Source: Sphingomonas kaistensis (GTDB taxonomy: Bacteria; Pseudomonadota; Alphaproteobacteria; Sphingomonadales; Sphingomonadaceae). Taken from it: a DNA stretch of 64,000 nt. The notes under the pieces were generated by a model. The model was given only the letters and a program-made list of their open reading frames with translations, had not been told where the DNA came from and did no database searches. The translations under genes and the position numbers were made by a program. This document shows, one piece after another, positions 1 to 9,092 of this stretch. The DNA lies in NCBI RefSeq assembly GCF_011927725.1, contig NZ_JAATJC010000001.1:310001-374000 (forward strand), written 5' to 3'. Positions within the stretch are counted from its first letter, which is position 1. Every line of letters starts with the position of its first letter.

Positions 1-382
1 CACGACCAAGGCCGACCCTCGGGTGACCCCGGTCGGCAAGGTCCTGCGCCGCCTCAGCATCGACGAATTGCCGCAGCTTCTGAACGTGCTGAAGGGCGAC
101 ATGTCGATGGTCGGCCCCCGCCCCCACGCCACTCACATGCGGGTCGGCGACCTGTTCTACCAGGAAGCGGTCAAGGGCTATGCCGGCCGTCACCGGGTCA
201 AGCCGGGGATCACCGGCCTTGCCCAGGTCAAGGGTCTGCGCGGCGAGATCCGCACGCTCGAGCGGGCCAAGCGCCGGGTCGAGCTCGACCAGCAATATAT
301 CAATCAATGGTCGGTGTGGCTCGATCTGTGGATCCTGGTGCTGACCGTCAGGGCCGTGTTCCTCGATGCCGATGCCTACTGA
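1..382 (+). CDS. Priming sugar-phosphate transferase (polyprenyl glycosylphosphotransferase), 3' part
   Basis: The open frame enters from the left edge (frame of base 2) and ends at the TGA at 380-382, so only the C-terminal part, about 126 residues, is visible. It carries the conserved C-terminal blocks of the bacterial sugar transferase family (WcaJ/RfbP/ExoY type): [20 protein letters not shown] and a [11 protein letters not shown] block. Members transfer a hexose-1-phosphate from an NDP-sugar to undecaprenyl phosphate at the inner membrane, the first step of repeat-unit assembly. The last 17 bases overlap the next glycosyltransferase gene, which suggests translational coupling. Sugar specificity cannot be read from this part. 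Confidence 0.93.
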   Translation, partial: TTKADPRVTPVGKVLRRLSIDELPQLLNVLKGDMSMVGPRPHATHMRVGDLFYQEAVKGYAGRHRVKPGITGLAQVKGLRGEIRTLERAKRRVELDQQYINQWSVWLDLWILVLTVRAVFLDADAY

Positions 383-1127
383 GCGGGTGCCGTTCGTCGG
401 CGTGGGGTTCGACCGGCTGACCATGGCCGACGTGCTGTCGCGGCTGTCCGCCGTCACCAGCGCCACGCCCTACGGCTATGTCGTGACGCCCAACGTCGAC
501 CATGTCGTGCGGCTAGACGATCCGGCGCAGGCGGCGGAATTAGAGCCGCTGTACCGCGAGGCCGATCTCAGCCTGTGCGACAGCCGGATCATCGCCCACC
601 TTGCCCGCGCCCGGGGGCTGTCGCTTCCGGTGGTTCCCGGCAGCGACCTCACGCCAAGCCTGTTTGAAAATGTCATCAAGCCGGGCGACCGGATCGCCAT
701 TATCGGCGGTGACAAGGACATGGTGGCCGACCTCGGCCGGCGTTATCCGGGCGTCGACCTGGTCCATTACGAGCCGCCAATGGGCCTGCGCCGCAATGCC
801 GCCGCACGGATAGAGGCGGCGCGCTTCATCGCCGAGGCGCGGGCGCGCTTCACCTTCATCGCCGTCGGCTCGCCGCAGCAGGAGATGATCGCTGGCGCGG
901 TGCGGGCCTTCCCGCAGGCGACCGGGATGGCGCTCTGCATCGGCGCCTCGCTCGATTTCATCACCGAGCGGCAGCGCCGCGCGCCGCGCATCATGCAGCG
1001 GTTGAGCATCGAGTGGGTCCACCGCCTGGCCTCGGACCCCAAGCGGATGTGGCGCCGCTACCTGGTCGAGGGTCCGCGCATCTTCCTGCTCGCCGCCCGC
1101 CACCGCCGGGGCACCGCGGTTCGTTGA
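366..1127 (+). CDS. WecG/TagA/CpsF family glycosyltransferase
   Basis: The 253-residue protein has the usual length of this GT26 family, which adds a sugar, typically an N-acetylmannosaminuronate or related residue, to a lipid-linked acceptor on the cytoplasmic face of the membrane. Family landmarks are visible: an early TPNVDHVV stretch, the LCDSRII segment, IIGGDKD, and the VGSPQQE motif near residue 170. The start overlaps the upstream priming transferase by 17 bp, and the stop overlaps the likely TTG start of the next gene, so the three are probably co-translated. The exact donor sugar is not known. Confidence 0.93.
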   Translation: MPMPTERVPFVGVGFDRLTMADVLSRLSAVTSATPYGYVVTPNVDHVVRLDDPAQAAELEPLYREADLSLCDSRIIAHLARARGLSLPVVPGSDLTPSLFENVIKPGDRIAIIGGDKDMVADLGRRYPGVDLVHYEPPMGLRRNAAARIEAARFIAEARARFTFIAVGSPQQEMIAGAVRAFPQATGMALCIGASLDFITERQRRAPRIMQRLSIEWVHRLASDPKRMWRRYLVEGPRIFLLAARHRRGTAVR

Positions 1128-2269
1128 TCGAGACGATTACCCCGACCGGCGCGCGGCATCTGACCCTGCCGGGTGCGTCACCCGGCCGCCTCCGCGCGCG
1201 CCGCCAGAAGAAGCTCGCGGTCATCCTGCTGGTGGCCGTGGCGCTGCTGGCCGCCGCGATTGCCGCCGGGCTGCATTTCCAGGAAAGCCTGGCGTCCGGT
1301 GCGGGAGGAGGACCCAAGGCGAGGGCCGATGCCGCCGCCGCAGCCGCGGCCGCCGCAATTCCCGAGCTTCCGCCGCCCGACCTGTTCCGGCCGCTCAGCC
1401 CGGAGGAAGCGCAAAAGCTCAACGCCGAGCGTCCGGTCGAGGCGCCCACCGTGGCCGCCGCCCTGCCCTTCAAGCTGCGGGCCGACGAGATCAGCCGGCT
1501 TCGCGCGGTCGATTGCCTGACCCAGGCCATCTATTACGAAGCCGCCTCCGAAGGGGTCGACGGCGGCCGCGCGGTGGCCCAGGTCATCCTCAACCGCGTC
1601 CGCCACGGCGGCTACCCCAACAGTGTCTGCGGGGTGGTCTACCAGGGCAGCCAGCGGGTCACCGGTTGCCAGTTCACCTTCACCTGCGACGGCTCCCTCG
1701 CACGGACTCCGGTGGCCTATCTGTGGGCCCGCTCGCGACTGATCGCCAGCGAGGCGCTGGCCGGCCGGACCTTCGCGCCGGTCGGCTATTCGACCCATTA
1801 CCATGCCGATTACGTGGTACCCTACTGGGCCGCGTCGCTCGACAAGGTGGCGGTGATCGGGCGTCATATCTTCTACAATTTCAGGGGCTCGGCCGGGTCG
1901 CGCACTGCATTCCGGCAGGGCTATGCCGGAACCGAGCCATCGGTCCAGTTGCCGATGGCGGAGGTCATCAGCGACAGCCTCGACACGCTAGAGAACGTCA
2001 CGGCGCCGAGCGACCTGCCGGCCGAGATCAAGGTCGAGGAGGACCGGGTCGAGGTGCTCGCCCCCGCCCCGCAGGTCAAGGCGCCGGACAGCAGCCCGCT
2101 CCAGGCCGACCTGGCGCGCGGGCAGTTGATCCTCGGCGAAGCGGCCCCGGGCACCGCCCCCAAGCCCAAGGCCAGCGCCGAAGCGACCTGCAAGAATGGA
2201 CCCGTGCAATCGGTCCGCGCGGTGGAATCGGCGGTGCAGCGGGTAGGAGCGAGCAAGGACGGCTGCTGA
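1124..2269 (+). CDS. SleB-type cell wall hydrolase, membrane anchored
   Basis: The preferred start is the TTG at 1124, which overlaps the TGA of the upstream gene. The frame stays open further upstream (to an ATG at 1013), but that part lies inside the glycosyltransferase gene. The 381-residue product has a basic N-terminus (RARRQKK), one membrane segment (about residues 28-45), an Ala-rich linker and a Hydrolase_2/SleB domain (about residues 125-260) with the conserved AIYYEAASEG start and a CQFTFTCDG cysteine pair. SleB-type enzymes cleave peptidoglycan. The C-terminal 120 residues are low complexity. Its position in a polysaccharide operon suggests local wall remodelling for the export machinery, which is inference. 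Confidence 0.85.
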   Translation: MIETITPTGARHLTLPGASPGRLRARRQKKLAVILLVAVALLAAAIAAGLHFQESLASGAGGGPKARADAAAAAAAAAIPELPPPDLFRPLSPEEAQKLNAERPVEAPTVAAALPFKLRADEISRLRAVDCLTQAIYYEAASEGVDGGRAVAQVILNRVRHGGYPNSVCGVVYQGSQRVTGCQFTFTCDGSLARTPVAYLWARSRLIASEALAGRTFAPVGYSTHYHADYVVPYWAASLDKVAVIGRHIFYNFRGSAGSRTAFRQGYAGTEPSVQLPMAEVISDSLDTLENVTAPSDLPAEIKVEEDRVEVLAPAPQVKAPDSSPLQADLARGQLILGEAAPGTAPKPKASAEATCKNGPVQSVRAVESAVQRVGASKDGC

Positions 2270-2479
2270 GCCAGGCCAAACAGCCGCCGCAACTCGGATC
2301 AGGGCGGATGCAGACTGTCAGATGCGCTTGCTTTCGCTGCTATCGCCCCCTTAAGCGGACCTGCTGCCGATCATCGCGGGGCCGCAAGTTCGTAACGATC
2401 ATGGAAGGCACGCTACCCGTCATGCGGACTTGTCAGATGAGGGCGCGCGCTGGTTGTCCCGGTCGAAAGGCGTCGTGAT

Positions 2480-3859
2480 TTGCCCATCCTTGGCATGAAG
2501 GGGGCCGGCGCACGGCCCCTGCTGATGCGGGTCGGCTGGACCACGTTCGGCTACATGGGCACGCAGGTCGTTCGCTTCGGGACCAACCTCGTCCTGACGC
2601 GGCTCCTTGCGCCCGACTTATTCGGTTTGATGATCCTTCTCACGTCCTTGAGAGTGGGACTGGAACTGCTCACTGACGTCGGAATCGCGCAGAATGTTGT
2701 GGCAAATCGGAATTCAGGAAATCCGGATTTCTACAACACTGCCTGGACGCTCCAGTTAATCAGGGCGGTCATTCTGTGCCTGTTCCCGCTGGGTTTCATT
2801 CCCGTCGCGGACTTCTTCTACCCTGGCATCAATCTCGCGGAAATACTGCCGTTCCTCAGCGCCATGATCATCGTCATGGGGCTCCATTCAATTGCACTCC
2901 CTTTGGCGATCAAGGAGCTCCAGTCCTTTCGCGTTGCCGTCTACGAGCTGTCTTCCGGCATCGTAGGATCGGCCCTGACTATCCTCACGGTCTATCTTCA
3001 GCGAGATATCTACGGGCTGCTTTACGGGAACATCCTGGCGATCGGCGTCGCTACGACCTTCACATACTGGCTCGTACCCGGCCTGAAATTGCGACTCAAA
3101 CTGGTCAGAGCGCACGTGAACGAGATCGTGAACCTTGGAAAATGGGTTTTTATCTCTTCCGTGGCATTCTTCCTGGCTACGAACTTCGACCGCCTGGTGC
3201 TCGCCAAATATGTGAGCCTGGCAAGCCTTGGCCTGTACGGACTGGCAAGATCGCTGGCCGACATCTTCGGTCAGTTTGGAAGCAAGCTCGGCAGCGCGAT
3301 TATCTTTCCGAGCGTGGCCTCAATGGACTTGGACGGCCGCGACATCAGGCACCGGATAGTCCGTCACAGGTTGAACTTCATGGCGCTTGCCTGCTGCGTG
3401 ACGGCGGCCCTTATCGCCGGCGCGGACCTGATCGTCGAATTGCTGTATGACGATCGCTACCGCGATGCGGCGTTGGTCTTGCCAGTAGCGGCAATCGCCG
3501 TTTGGTTCGGAATCATTAACACACTCAACGAGAATGTGCTGCTCGGGCTACGCAGGCCGGAATATCTGGCTGGGGGCAACTGTGCCAAGTTCGTGTCGCT
3601 CGTGGTCACTTTGCCCTATGCCGTCACCAGTTTCGGCATCGTGGGAGCAGCGTGGGCGATGGTCGCGTCGGAACTCTGCCGATATGCTATGTTGAGCTTT
3701 GGCGAAGCGCGAGCAGGGATCAGCTTTAAACGGCAGGACCTTTTGTTTACGGCTTCGCTCGCGGGCCTCGCGATTGGCCTTCACATGCTCTTAACCGAAA
3801 TCGGATTAGTGGAAAGTTGGCCCGCTTGGCGTGAACTGCTTTCGCACTTCGGCGCTTGA
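2480..3859 (+). CDS. Wzx-like polysaccharide flippase (oligosaccharide transporter family)
   Basis: The 459-residue protein is rich in hydrophobic segments (about 12 predicted by eye) with the arrangement of the MATE/MOP-type polysaccharide transporters. An N-terminal TTFGYMGTQVVRFGTNLVL-type segment and a TRLLAPDLFGLM block are typical of lipopolysaccharide flippases. It probably moves undecaprenyl-linked repeat units across the inner membrane. The listed start is a TTG at 2480; an ATG at 2495 (MKGAGARPLL) is an equally good start. Third-position GC is lower than in flanking housekeeping genes, as is common for polysaccharide genes spread by transfer. Confidence 0.88.
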   Translation: MPILGMKGAGARPLLMRVGWTTFGYMGTQVVRFGTNLVLTRLLAPDLFGLMILLTSLRVGLELLTDVGIAQNVVANRNSGNPDFYNTAWTLQLIRAVILCLFPLGFIPVADFFYPGINLAEILPFLSAMIIVMGLHSIALPLAIKELQSFRVAVYELSSGIVGSALTILTVYLQRDIYGLLYGNILAIGVATTFTYWLVPGLKLRLKLVRAHVNEIVNLGKWVFISSVAFFLATNFDRLVLAKYVSLASLGLYGLARSLADIFGQFGSKLGSAIIFPSVASMDLDGRDIRHRIVRHRLNFMALACCVTAALIAGADLIVELLYDDRYRDAALVLPVAAIAVWFGIINTLNENVLLGLRRPEYLAGGNCAKFVSLVVTLPYAVTSFGIVGAAWAMVASELCRYAMLSFGEARAGISFKRQDLLFTASLAGLAIGLHMLLTEIGLVESWPAWRELLSHFGA

Positions 3860-3866
3860 GTGGGAG

Positions 3867-3881
3867 CCTGAGAAACTCAGG
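3867..3881. terminator. Small hairpin between convergent wzx-like and wzy-like genes
   Basis: A 6-bp perfect stem, CCTGAG-AAA-CTCAGG, lies just after the flippase stop codon and between two convergent genes. There is no clear T tract, so a terminator role is only suggested by position. Confidence 0.35.
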
Positions 3882-3918
3882 TTACATTGCTGCCCAACCC
3901 GACTTACGAATAATCGTA

Positions 3919-5277
3919 TCAGCTAGTGACAAGCGGAGCATTCTTGCCGGCAACTAGAAGGGGCGCCATCACGGGTCGCGCCGCCGGTTGTTTGGACGAG
4001 GCCCGTAAACGCATGCTCATTCCCGCGATCATCCCAAGCGTGCATGCAATAAGGTATTGGGCAGAATACATGACTAGCACCCATTCGACGAAACTATGAA
4101 TGGAAATGCAGACGATCGCGACTCCGGTGGCGATGAACATGTCGGCTTCGGGTCGCCGCCTCCATTTCATTGCTTTTGAAAAGGCGTGCCAGATTGCCGA
4201 TCCCAGTAAAGCAATCAGGGTGATCAGGCCGAGCAGTCCAGTCTCCACCCAAACCAGCAAAAATGCATTGTGCACGTTTGCGGAGCGATTGCCCGTAGAC
4301 CAATCCACACCGGCCCGAGCGGAATAACCCTCCGTGTTCGCAACGAACACATAGTGATTGGGCCCGACCCCGAACGGCCTGTTCTCGATCATCAGATATG
4401 CGGCTTTCTCGAAGGCAGGTCGCTGGGCGTCCTCCTCGAAGAGCGCCATCTGGCCCTGCACCGCAAATCGCCGGTTAAGGCTCTCAAAGGCGAAGTACGA
4501 GCCTACGGCCAGAGCCGCAACGCCGCCCATAGCGACAATCGCCTTACGGCCACTGAAGCGCAGTCCAAGGGAGAGGACCAGCACGAGCACCATACCGAAA
4601 CCGGAGATGATGATAGTGCCCCGCGATGCTGTCAGGGCGACCACGACCAGGCCGGAGACGACGCCTAACAGGGCGGTCTTCGTGTATCGTCCCGCCAGCA
4701 GCATCGCGAAGGCTGGCATCACCGCCATGTGGGAAGCGAACCCGAGAAGGTTTTGGTGGCCCATTGAACCGCCCGTCTGCAGTGCGCCGCCGGCGCGCGC
4801 CCAAAGCGCGTAGAGTGCTTGCACGGTTAAGCCCAGGATAAGGCCTGTCACCAGCGCCCTTTCCCCCCTGTCCATCCTGGCCACCTGCGCCACCGCCAAG
4901 AAGACGAGCGCCACCCGGATCAGCTGCACAGGGTAGCCAAAGGCAATAGTCCCGAACCGGGCCTGCATAACCGCAACGAGCACGGCGAGGAAATAGAGCG
5001 CGAATGGAACCACCAGAACCATTCCGCGCCATCGGTTCCTCGTGCCGAAAAGGATCGCCAGAGCCAGAGCGTCGAGTGCCGTGACCTCCCAGCCTTTCAC
5101 GTACCCGCTCCAGAAAGGCATGGAGTAGGTCGCCATCAGCATGTGCCAAGGCGTCAGCACAAAAGGCAGGAAGGTCAGCCCCCCCCATAGGACGACGGCC
5201 AGATTCGGATTCGTTCGGAGCCAAGCAGCGAGAGCCGGTACCATCAGTAGCAGCAGCGCCAGGGCAGCCCATTTCAT
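3919..5277 (-). CDS. O-antigen ligase/polymerase-like membrane protein (Wzy_C family)
   Basis: This is a 452-residue polytopic membrane protein with roughly 10-12 hydrophobic segments. The large periplasmic loop in the second half contains the pattern seen in Wzy_C/WaaL proteins: a GVGPNHY block followed by VHNAFLLVWVETGLLGL, where the His-Asn pair is typical. Members polymerise lipid-linked repeat units or ligate glycans in the periplasm. Placed opposite the flippase gene and beside other polysaccharide genes, it is the best candidate for the repeat-unit polymerase. Sequence alone cannot separate polymerase from ligase. The ATG at 5277 begins a hydrophobic N-terminus. Confidence 0.87.
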   Translation of the reverse strand: MKWAALALLLLMVPALAAWLRTNPNLAVVLWGGLTFLPFVLTPWHMLMATYSMPFWSGYVKGWEVTALDALALAILFGTRNRWRGMVLVVPFALYFLAVLVAVMQARFGTIAFGYPVQLIRVALVFLAVAQVARMDRGERALVTGLILGLTVQALYALWARAGGALQTGGSMGHQNLLGFASHMAVMPAFAMLLAGRYTKTALLGVVSGLVVVALTASRGTIIISGFGMVLVLVLSLGLRFSGRKAIVAMGGVAALAVGSYFAFESLNRRFAVQGQMALFEEDAQRPAFEKAAYLMIENRPFGVGPNHYVFVANTEGYSARAGVDWSTGNRSANVHNAFLLVWVETGLLGLITLIALLGSAIWHAFSKAMKWRRRPEADMFIATGVAIVCISIHSFVEWVLVMYSAQYLIACTLGMIAGMSMRLRASSKQPAARPVMAPLLVAGKNAPLVTS

Positions 5278-5728
5278 TCGCTTGTTCCCGCTCCGCCAAA
5301 CTAGGCCTTTAACAGGTCGTCCTTACGACCCGCTCTCCGCGTACCGAAGACACGACTGTCTGACTCGGATGAGCCCCGGGAGGCAATGCCCATTTAACAC
5401 CATCCAGTCCAAACCATCGGTTCCGCCCCGTCTCACCGCTGGACGCGACCCCCCTTCGACTCACCGATAATCAGTTTCCGATCCGCTACTCGTTTTCAGT
5501 GGCGGAATTATTGAGGGGCGCGGGTGGGGACCCTAGGAAGTGTAAAGCCGACCAAGCGCTTAGCGGCCCGCGGTGGCCCTCTGCACGCCCGGCAAACTCC
5601 TCAAGAATGAACACAGATGCTGTCCCGGGCAGGACAATATTAACTCTTCTGCCCGAGACAGTCTCAATAGGTCGGTGAGGTCAGCCAAGTGGCGGATCGC
5701 TGATCCGGAAGCTTGATGGGGGCTTTAA
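5278..5728. other. 451-bp divergent intergenic region
   Basis: This gap lies between the divergent polymerase-like gene and the large secreted protein gene. No credible reading frame is seen. It is moderately A/T rich in places (for example around 5500-5520 and 5636-5646). It holds a 12-bp inverted repeat annotated separately and a GATGGGGG ribosome-binding stretch just before the GTG start at 5729. It must contain promoters for both strands; exact -35/-10 boxes could not be assigned with confidence. Confidence 0.6.
5621..5660. promoter_or_regulatory. Long imperfect inverted repeat upstream of the RTX gene
   Basis: The arms TGTCCCGGGCAG (5621-5632) and CTGCCCGAGACA (5649-5660) pair at 11 of 12 positions around a 16-base A/T-rich spacer. 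The repeat sits 69 bases before the GTG start of the secreted protein. It could be an operator for a dimeric regulator or a 5' leader hairpin; the sequence does not decide. Confidence 0.5.
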
Positions 5729-8700
5729 GTGGCAGACGACTTCGCACTCGATAGCACTTGGAAGCCAGTGAAGGTTGGCGCTGGCGGATTCATCACCGGT
5801 ATTGATGTCGCCCCGGACGGTACAATGGTTGCGCGCACCGATACTTACGGTGCCTACATCTGGAACGGCTCGTCCTGGACGCAGCTCGTGACCGCCTTCA
5901 GCATGCCCGACACGTCCTTCTACAAGTACGGCGTCTACGAAATCCGCATCGCTGCCAGCGACAGCGACGTCTTCTACATGGCGATGTCCGACGGCATCTT
6001 CAAAACCGTTGATCGCGGAGCGACCTGGACGAAGACCGACTTCCCGATCCACGATCTTGATCCGAATGGCAATAACCGGATGAGCGGTCAGAAGCTCGCC
6101 ATCGACCCCTCAAATCCAGACATTGTCTTTGCCGGTACGCAGAAGGATGGATTGTGGGTCACTCGCGATGGCGGGTCGACTTGGCAGAAGATTGCTGCCG
6201 TGCCGCAGGGAACCAACACTTCCGACCCTGGCATGACCGGCATCAGCATCCAGGGCAATGTTGTGTACGTTGGAACCGCAGGCAGCGGCGTTTACGCGAG
6301 CAGCGACGGCGGACAGACCTGGAAGGCCATCGGCGGCCCCAGCACCATCGATACGGCAGTGATCTCGCCCGATGGCAGCTATTACGCCACGGGCCTGACC
6401 GACGGCACTATTTGGAAGTACAGCAACGGCACTTGGAAGGCACTTGGCACCGACAGCAATAACGGCATCCATAGCATCGCCATCGATCCCTTCGATCCCT
6501 CGCACCTGATCATTGGGACGCCGGGCGGAACTCTCCAGGAGAGCAGGGACGGCGGTGCGACGTGGAGTGGCTGGAGCTGGTACAGCAAGCTCGAATCAAG
6601 CTCGGACGTCCCGTGGCTCGAGAGCACCGACAAGTACATGGGTTCGGGTGGGATCGTTTTCGATCCGCTGGTACCGGGCAAGCTATGGCAAGCTGCGGGC
6701 GTGGGCGTCTGGCAGACCGACATTCCGAGCAAGATGGTGTGGACCGACACCGTGATCTGGAACTCGCACAGCTCCGGAATCGAGCAGCTCGTCGCCAACG
6801 ACATCATCGCCCCCGCCGGAGGCGACCTGGTGCTTGGCTCGTGGGACCGAGCGTTCATCAACATGGATGATCCGGATACCTACGCGACCAGCTACAGCGG
6901 CGGCGACTTCTCGATGGGCTGGTCACTGGATTATGCTTCCAGCGATCCGAATTTCGTCGTCGGTATCTCCGATTGGTGGGGCAGGGAGAACAGCGGCTAC
7001 TCCACCGACGGTGGCAAGACCTGGCAGAAGTTCGCTGGCCTTCCGTCGTGGGCGATGGATACGATCGGCGGCAGCATCGCTGCCAGCACTGCGACCAACT
7101 TCATCTGGGTGTCGGCGGGCAACAAGACCCCCGCCTACACGCTTGACGGTGGGAAAACCTGGACGAATATTTCGCTCCCAGGAGTGACTGGTTTTTCTGA
7201 TCTGCACTCCGCCTATTATTTGGCACGGACGACCATCACCGCTGATCGAGTCCAGCCGAACACTTTCTACCTCTATGATGCCGGCAGCGGCGTCTATCGC
7301 ACGACCGACGGCGGCGTGAACTGGTCGAAGGTCTACAGCGGTGAGATCTCGAATTTCTCCCAGTGGAACGCCAAGATCGAGGCGGTTCCGGGTAGCAAGG
7401 GCGAGCTTTATTTCACCTCGGGCCCGCTGGGCAGCGGCGGGATCAATGCGCCTGATGGCGTGCCGTTCATGCACTCCACCGATGGCGGCGCCACGTGGAA
7501 GGCCCTCGATAGCGTGAAGGCCATCACCTTTGGCTACGGTGCGCCGGCAACTGCCGGTGGGCCAGCGACCGTCTATGTCGCCGGCTTCGTCAACGGTGAG
7601 TACGGCATTTTCTATTCCACCGATTCAGCCAACAGCTGGACCAAGATCGGTGAGCGGCCGATGGGTAGCCTCGACGCCATCAAGACGATTTCCGGCGACA
7701 TGGATCAGTTTGGGCTCGTCTACGTCGGCTTCACCGGCTCCGGTTATGCCTATCTCGACATCAACGCGTCGGGCACTGCCCCCGCTCCTGCTCCCACTCC
7801 GACCCCGTCGCCCGAAACGCCGGCGCCTGGCCAGATCGCCCTGATCGCAAGCGCAATCGACGATGTCGGAACGGTGTCGAGCGTCAACAATGGTGCGGTC
7901 ACCAACGATGGCACGCCGACCCTGACGGGAACGCTGTCGGCGCTGCTCGGCTCCGGGCAGAAGCTGGCGGTGTATCGTGACGGCCAGTTGATCGGCCAGG
8001 TCTCGCCGACCTCGACCAGCTGGAACTTCACCGATCCGGGCGCCAGCGACGGCAAGCATGACTATGTCGTCAAGGTCGTCGATGCGGCCGGCCAGTCGGG
8101 TGCCGTCTCGGCAGCCTTCTCGCTGACGATCGACACGGTGGCGCCGACCCAGGCGGTCAGCGTGACCGCGGCCGGTACGTCGGGCGACTCCACCCTGCTT
8201 CGGACGGCCTCGCTGTCGTCCGGCACCAGCGGTGGTGGCACGATGGTCAGCGGAACGGTGGCCGGCACGCTGGGCGCGGACGAAACGGTGGTCGTGTTCC
8301 GCGACGGCGTACGCCTCGGCACCGCTTCGGTGTCCAACGGCAGCTGGTCGTTCAACGACGGCGTCACCTCGGGCAACTACAAGTATAGCGCGCAGGTCGA
8401 GGACGCGGCCGGCAACAAGGGCCAGATGTCGAGCGCCCTGTCGGTGACGCTGGGTGTCAACGTCATCGAGGGAACCACCCGCAACGACGTGCTGATCGGC
8501 ACTAGCGGGATGGACCAGCTGGTCGGGGTCGGCAACGGCAAGAGCCTTGGCAAGGGCACCATCGACACGCTGACCGGCGGCGCCGGCAACGATGTCTTCG
8601 TGCTCGGCGACGAGCGTGGCCGCTTCTACGACGACGGCTCGTCGCGCACTTCCGGGACCAACGACTTCGCCCGGATCACCGACTTCGGAAGCGGCGACAA

Positions 8701-8884
8701 GCTGCAGCTGAAGGGCAGCGCGGGGGACTATCTGCAGGGCTGGATCAACAACCTGCAGGGCTTCTCGGGCACCGGCATCTATCATGACACCAACGGCAAC
8801 GGCGTCCTGGACAGCCGCGACGAACTGATCGCGCTGGTCCAGAACCACGGGCCGCTCGACCTGGGAAGCTTCTTCTACATGTAA
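5729..8884 (+). CDS. Secreted GH74-like beta-propeller protein with Ig-like and RTX domains (type I secretion substrate)
   Basis: The 1051-residue protein has no N-terminal signal peptide. Residues 1-680 are a repeat-rich propeller with many BNR/sialidase-like S/T-x-D-x-G-x-T/S-W motifs. They resemble GH74 xyloglucanases: Asp38 in ARTDTYGAY and Asp373 in LGSWDRAF fall where the two catalytic aspartates are expected by eye. A Pro/Thr linker (about 683-702) leads to two Ig-like domains (about 703-910) and a C-terminal RTX-type region with DVLIGTSGMDQLVG, GGAGNDVFVLG and ITDFGSGDKLQLKG. Calcium-binding C-termini of this kind direct type I export. The transporter genes follow immediately. A likely role is cleavage or remodelling of an extracellular beta-glucan or of the strain's own polysaccharide. 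Start: GTG at 5729 behind a GGGGG stretch. Confidence 0.85.
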   Translation: MADDFALDSTWKPVKVGAGGFITGIDVAPDGTMVARTDTYGAYIWNGSSWTQLVTAFSMPDTSFYKYGVYEIRIAASDSDVFYMAMSDGIFKTVDRGATWTKTDFPIHDLDPNGNNRMSGQKLAIDPSNPDIVFAGTQKDGLWVTRDGGSTWQKIAAVPQGTNTSDPGMTGISIQGNVVYVGTAGSGVYASSDGGQTWKAIGGPSTIDTAVISPDGSYYATGLTDGTIWKYSNGTWKALGTDSNNGIHSIAIDPFDPSHLIIGTPGGTLQESRDGGATWSGWSWYSKLESSSDVPWLESTDKYMGSGGIVFDPLVPGKLWQAAGVGVWQTDIPSKMVWTDTVIWNSHSSGIEQLVANDIIAPAGGDLVLGSWDRAFINMDDPDTYATSYSGGDFSMGWSLDYASSDPNFVVGISDWWGRENSGYSTDGGKTWQKFAGLPSWAMDTIGGSIAASTATNFIWVSAGNKTPAYTLDGGKTWTNISLPGVTGFSDLHSAYYLARTTITADRVQPNTFYLYDAGSGVYRTTDGGVNWSKVYSGEISNFSQWNAKIEAVPGSKGELYFTSGPLGSGGINAPDGVPFMHSTDGGATWKALDSVKAITFGYGAPATAGGPATVYVAGFVNGEYGIFYSTDSANSWTKIGERPMGSLDAIKTISGDMDQFGLVYVGFTGSGYAYLDINASGTAPAPAPTPTPSPETPAPGQIALIASAIDDVGTVSSVNNGAVTNDGTPTLTGTLSALLGSGQKLAVYRDGQLIGQVSPTSTSWNFTDPGASDGKHDYVVKVVDAAGQSGAVSAAFSLTIDTVAPTQAVSVTAAGTSGDSTLLRTASLSSGTSGGGTMVSGTVAGTLGADETVVVFRDGVRLGTASVSNGSWSFNDGVTSGNYKYSAQVEDAAGNKGQMSSALSVTLGVNVIEGTTRNDVLIGTSGMDQLVGVGNGKSLGKGTIDTLTGGAGNDVFVLGDERGRFYDDGSSRTSGTNDFARITDFGSGDKLQLKGSAGDYLQGWINNLQGFSGTGIYHDTNGNGVLDSRDELIALVQNHGPLDLGSFFYM

Positions 8885-8908
8885 GCGAGGCCCTCGGGGC
8901 CACGAAAG

Positions 8909-8943
8909 TCGGCGCCTCCGCTTCATCGAAGCGGGGGCGCCGA
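8909..8943 (+). terminator. Strong hairpin between the RTX gene and the transporter genes
   Basis: A 16-bp stem with one G-T pair and a 3-base loop (TCGGCGCC...CCGCTTC-ATC-GAAGCGG...GGCGCCGA) starts 25 bases after the stop codon and is followed by a short T run (TCGCGTTT). It probably ends or attenuates transcription between the substrate gene and the secretion genes. Confidence 0.75.
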
Positions 8944-9092
8944 TCGCGTTTGGGCGACCGCGCGACGCCGCCTGTGTGGCGCGGCCGCCATTCCCGCCGG
9001 GCGATCGCCCCGGTGCGGATCGTAAAACCCTATTAACCATATTCGCCGAGAAGCATTGCGATTAAGGGAAGCACGCAACGGAAGCGCGTGCT

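Noticed and set aside
2305..2445. Short direct repeats GACTGTCAGATG / GACTTGTCAGATG before the flippase gene
   Set aside because: Only two copies of about 12 bases with one inserted base and no symmetry; too weak to call a site.
7625..9040. A 471-codon minus-strand frame over the C-terminal half of the RTX gene
   Set aside because: Arg/Ala-rich composition and no motifs; it crosses the terminator hairpin and opposes a domain-rich gene.
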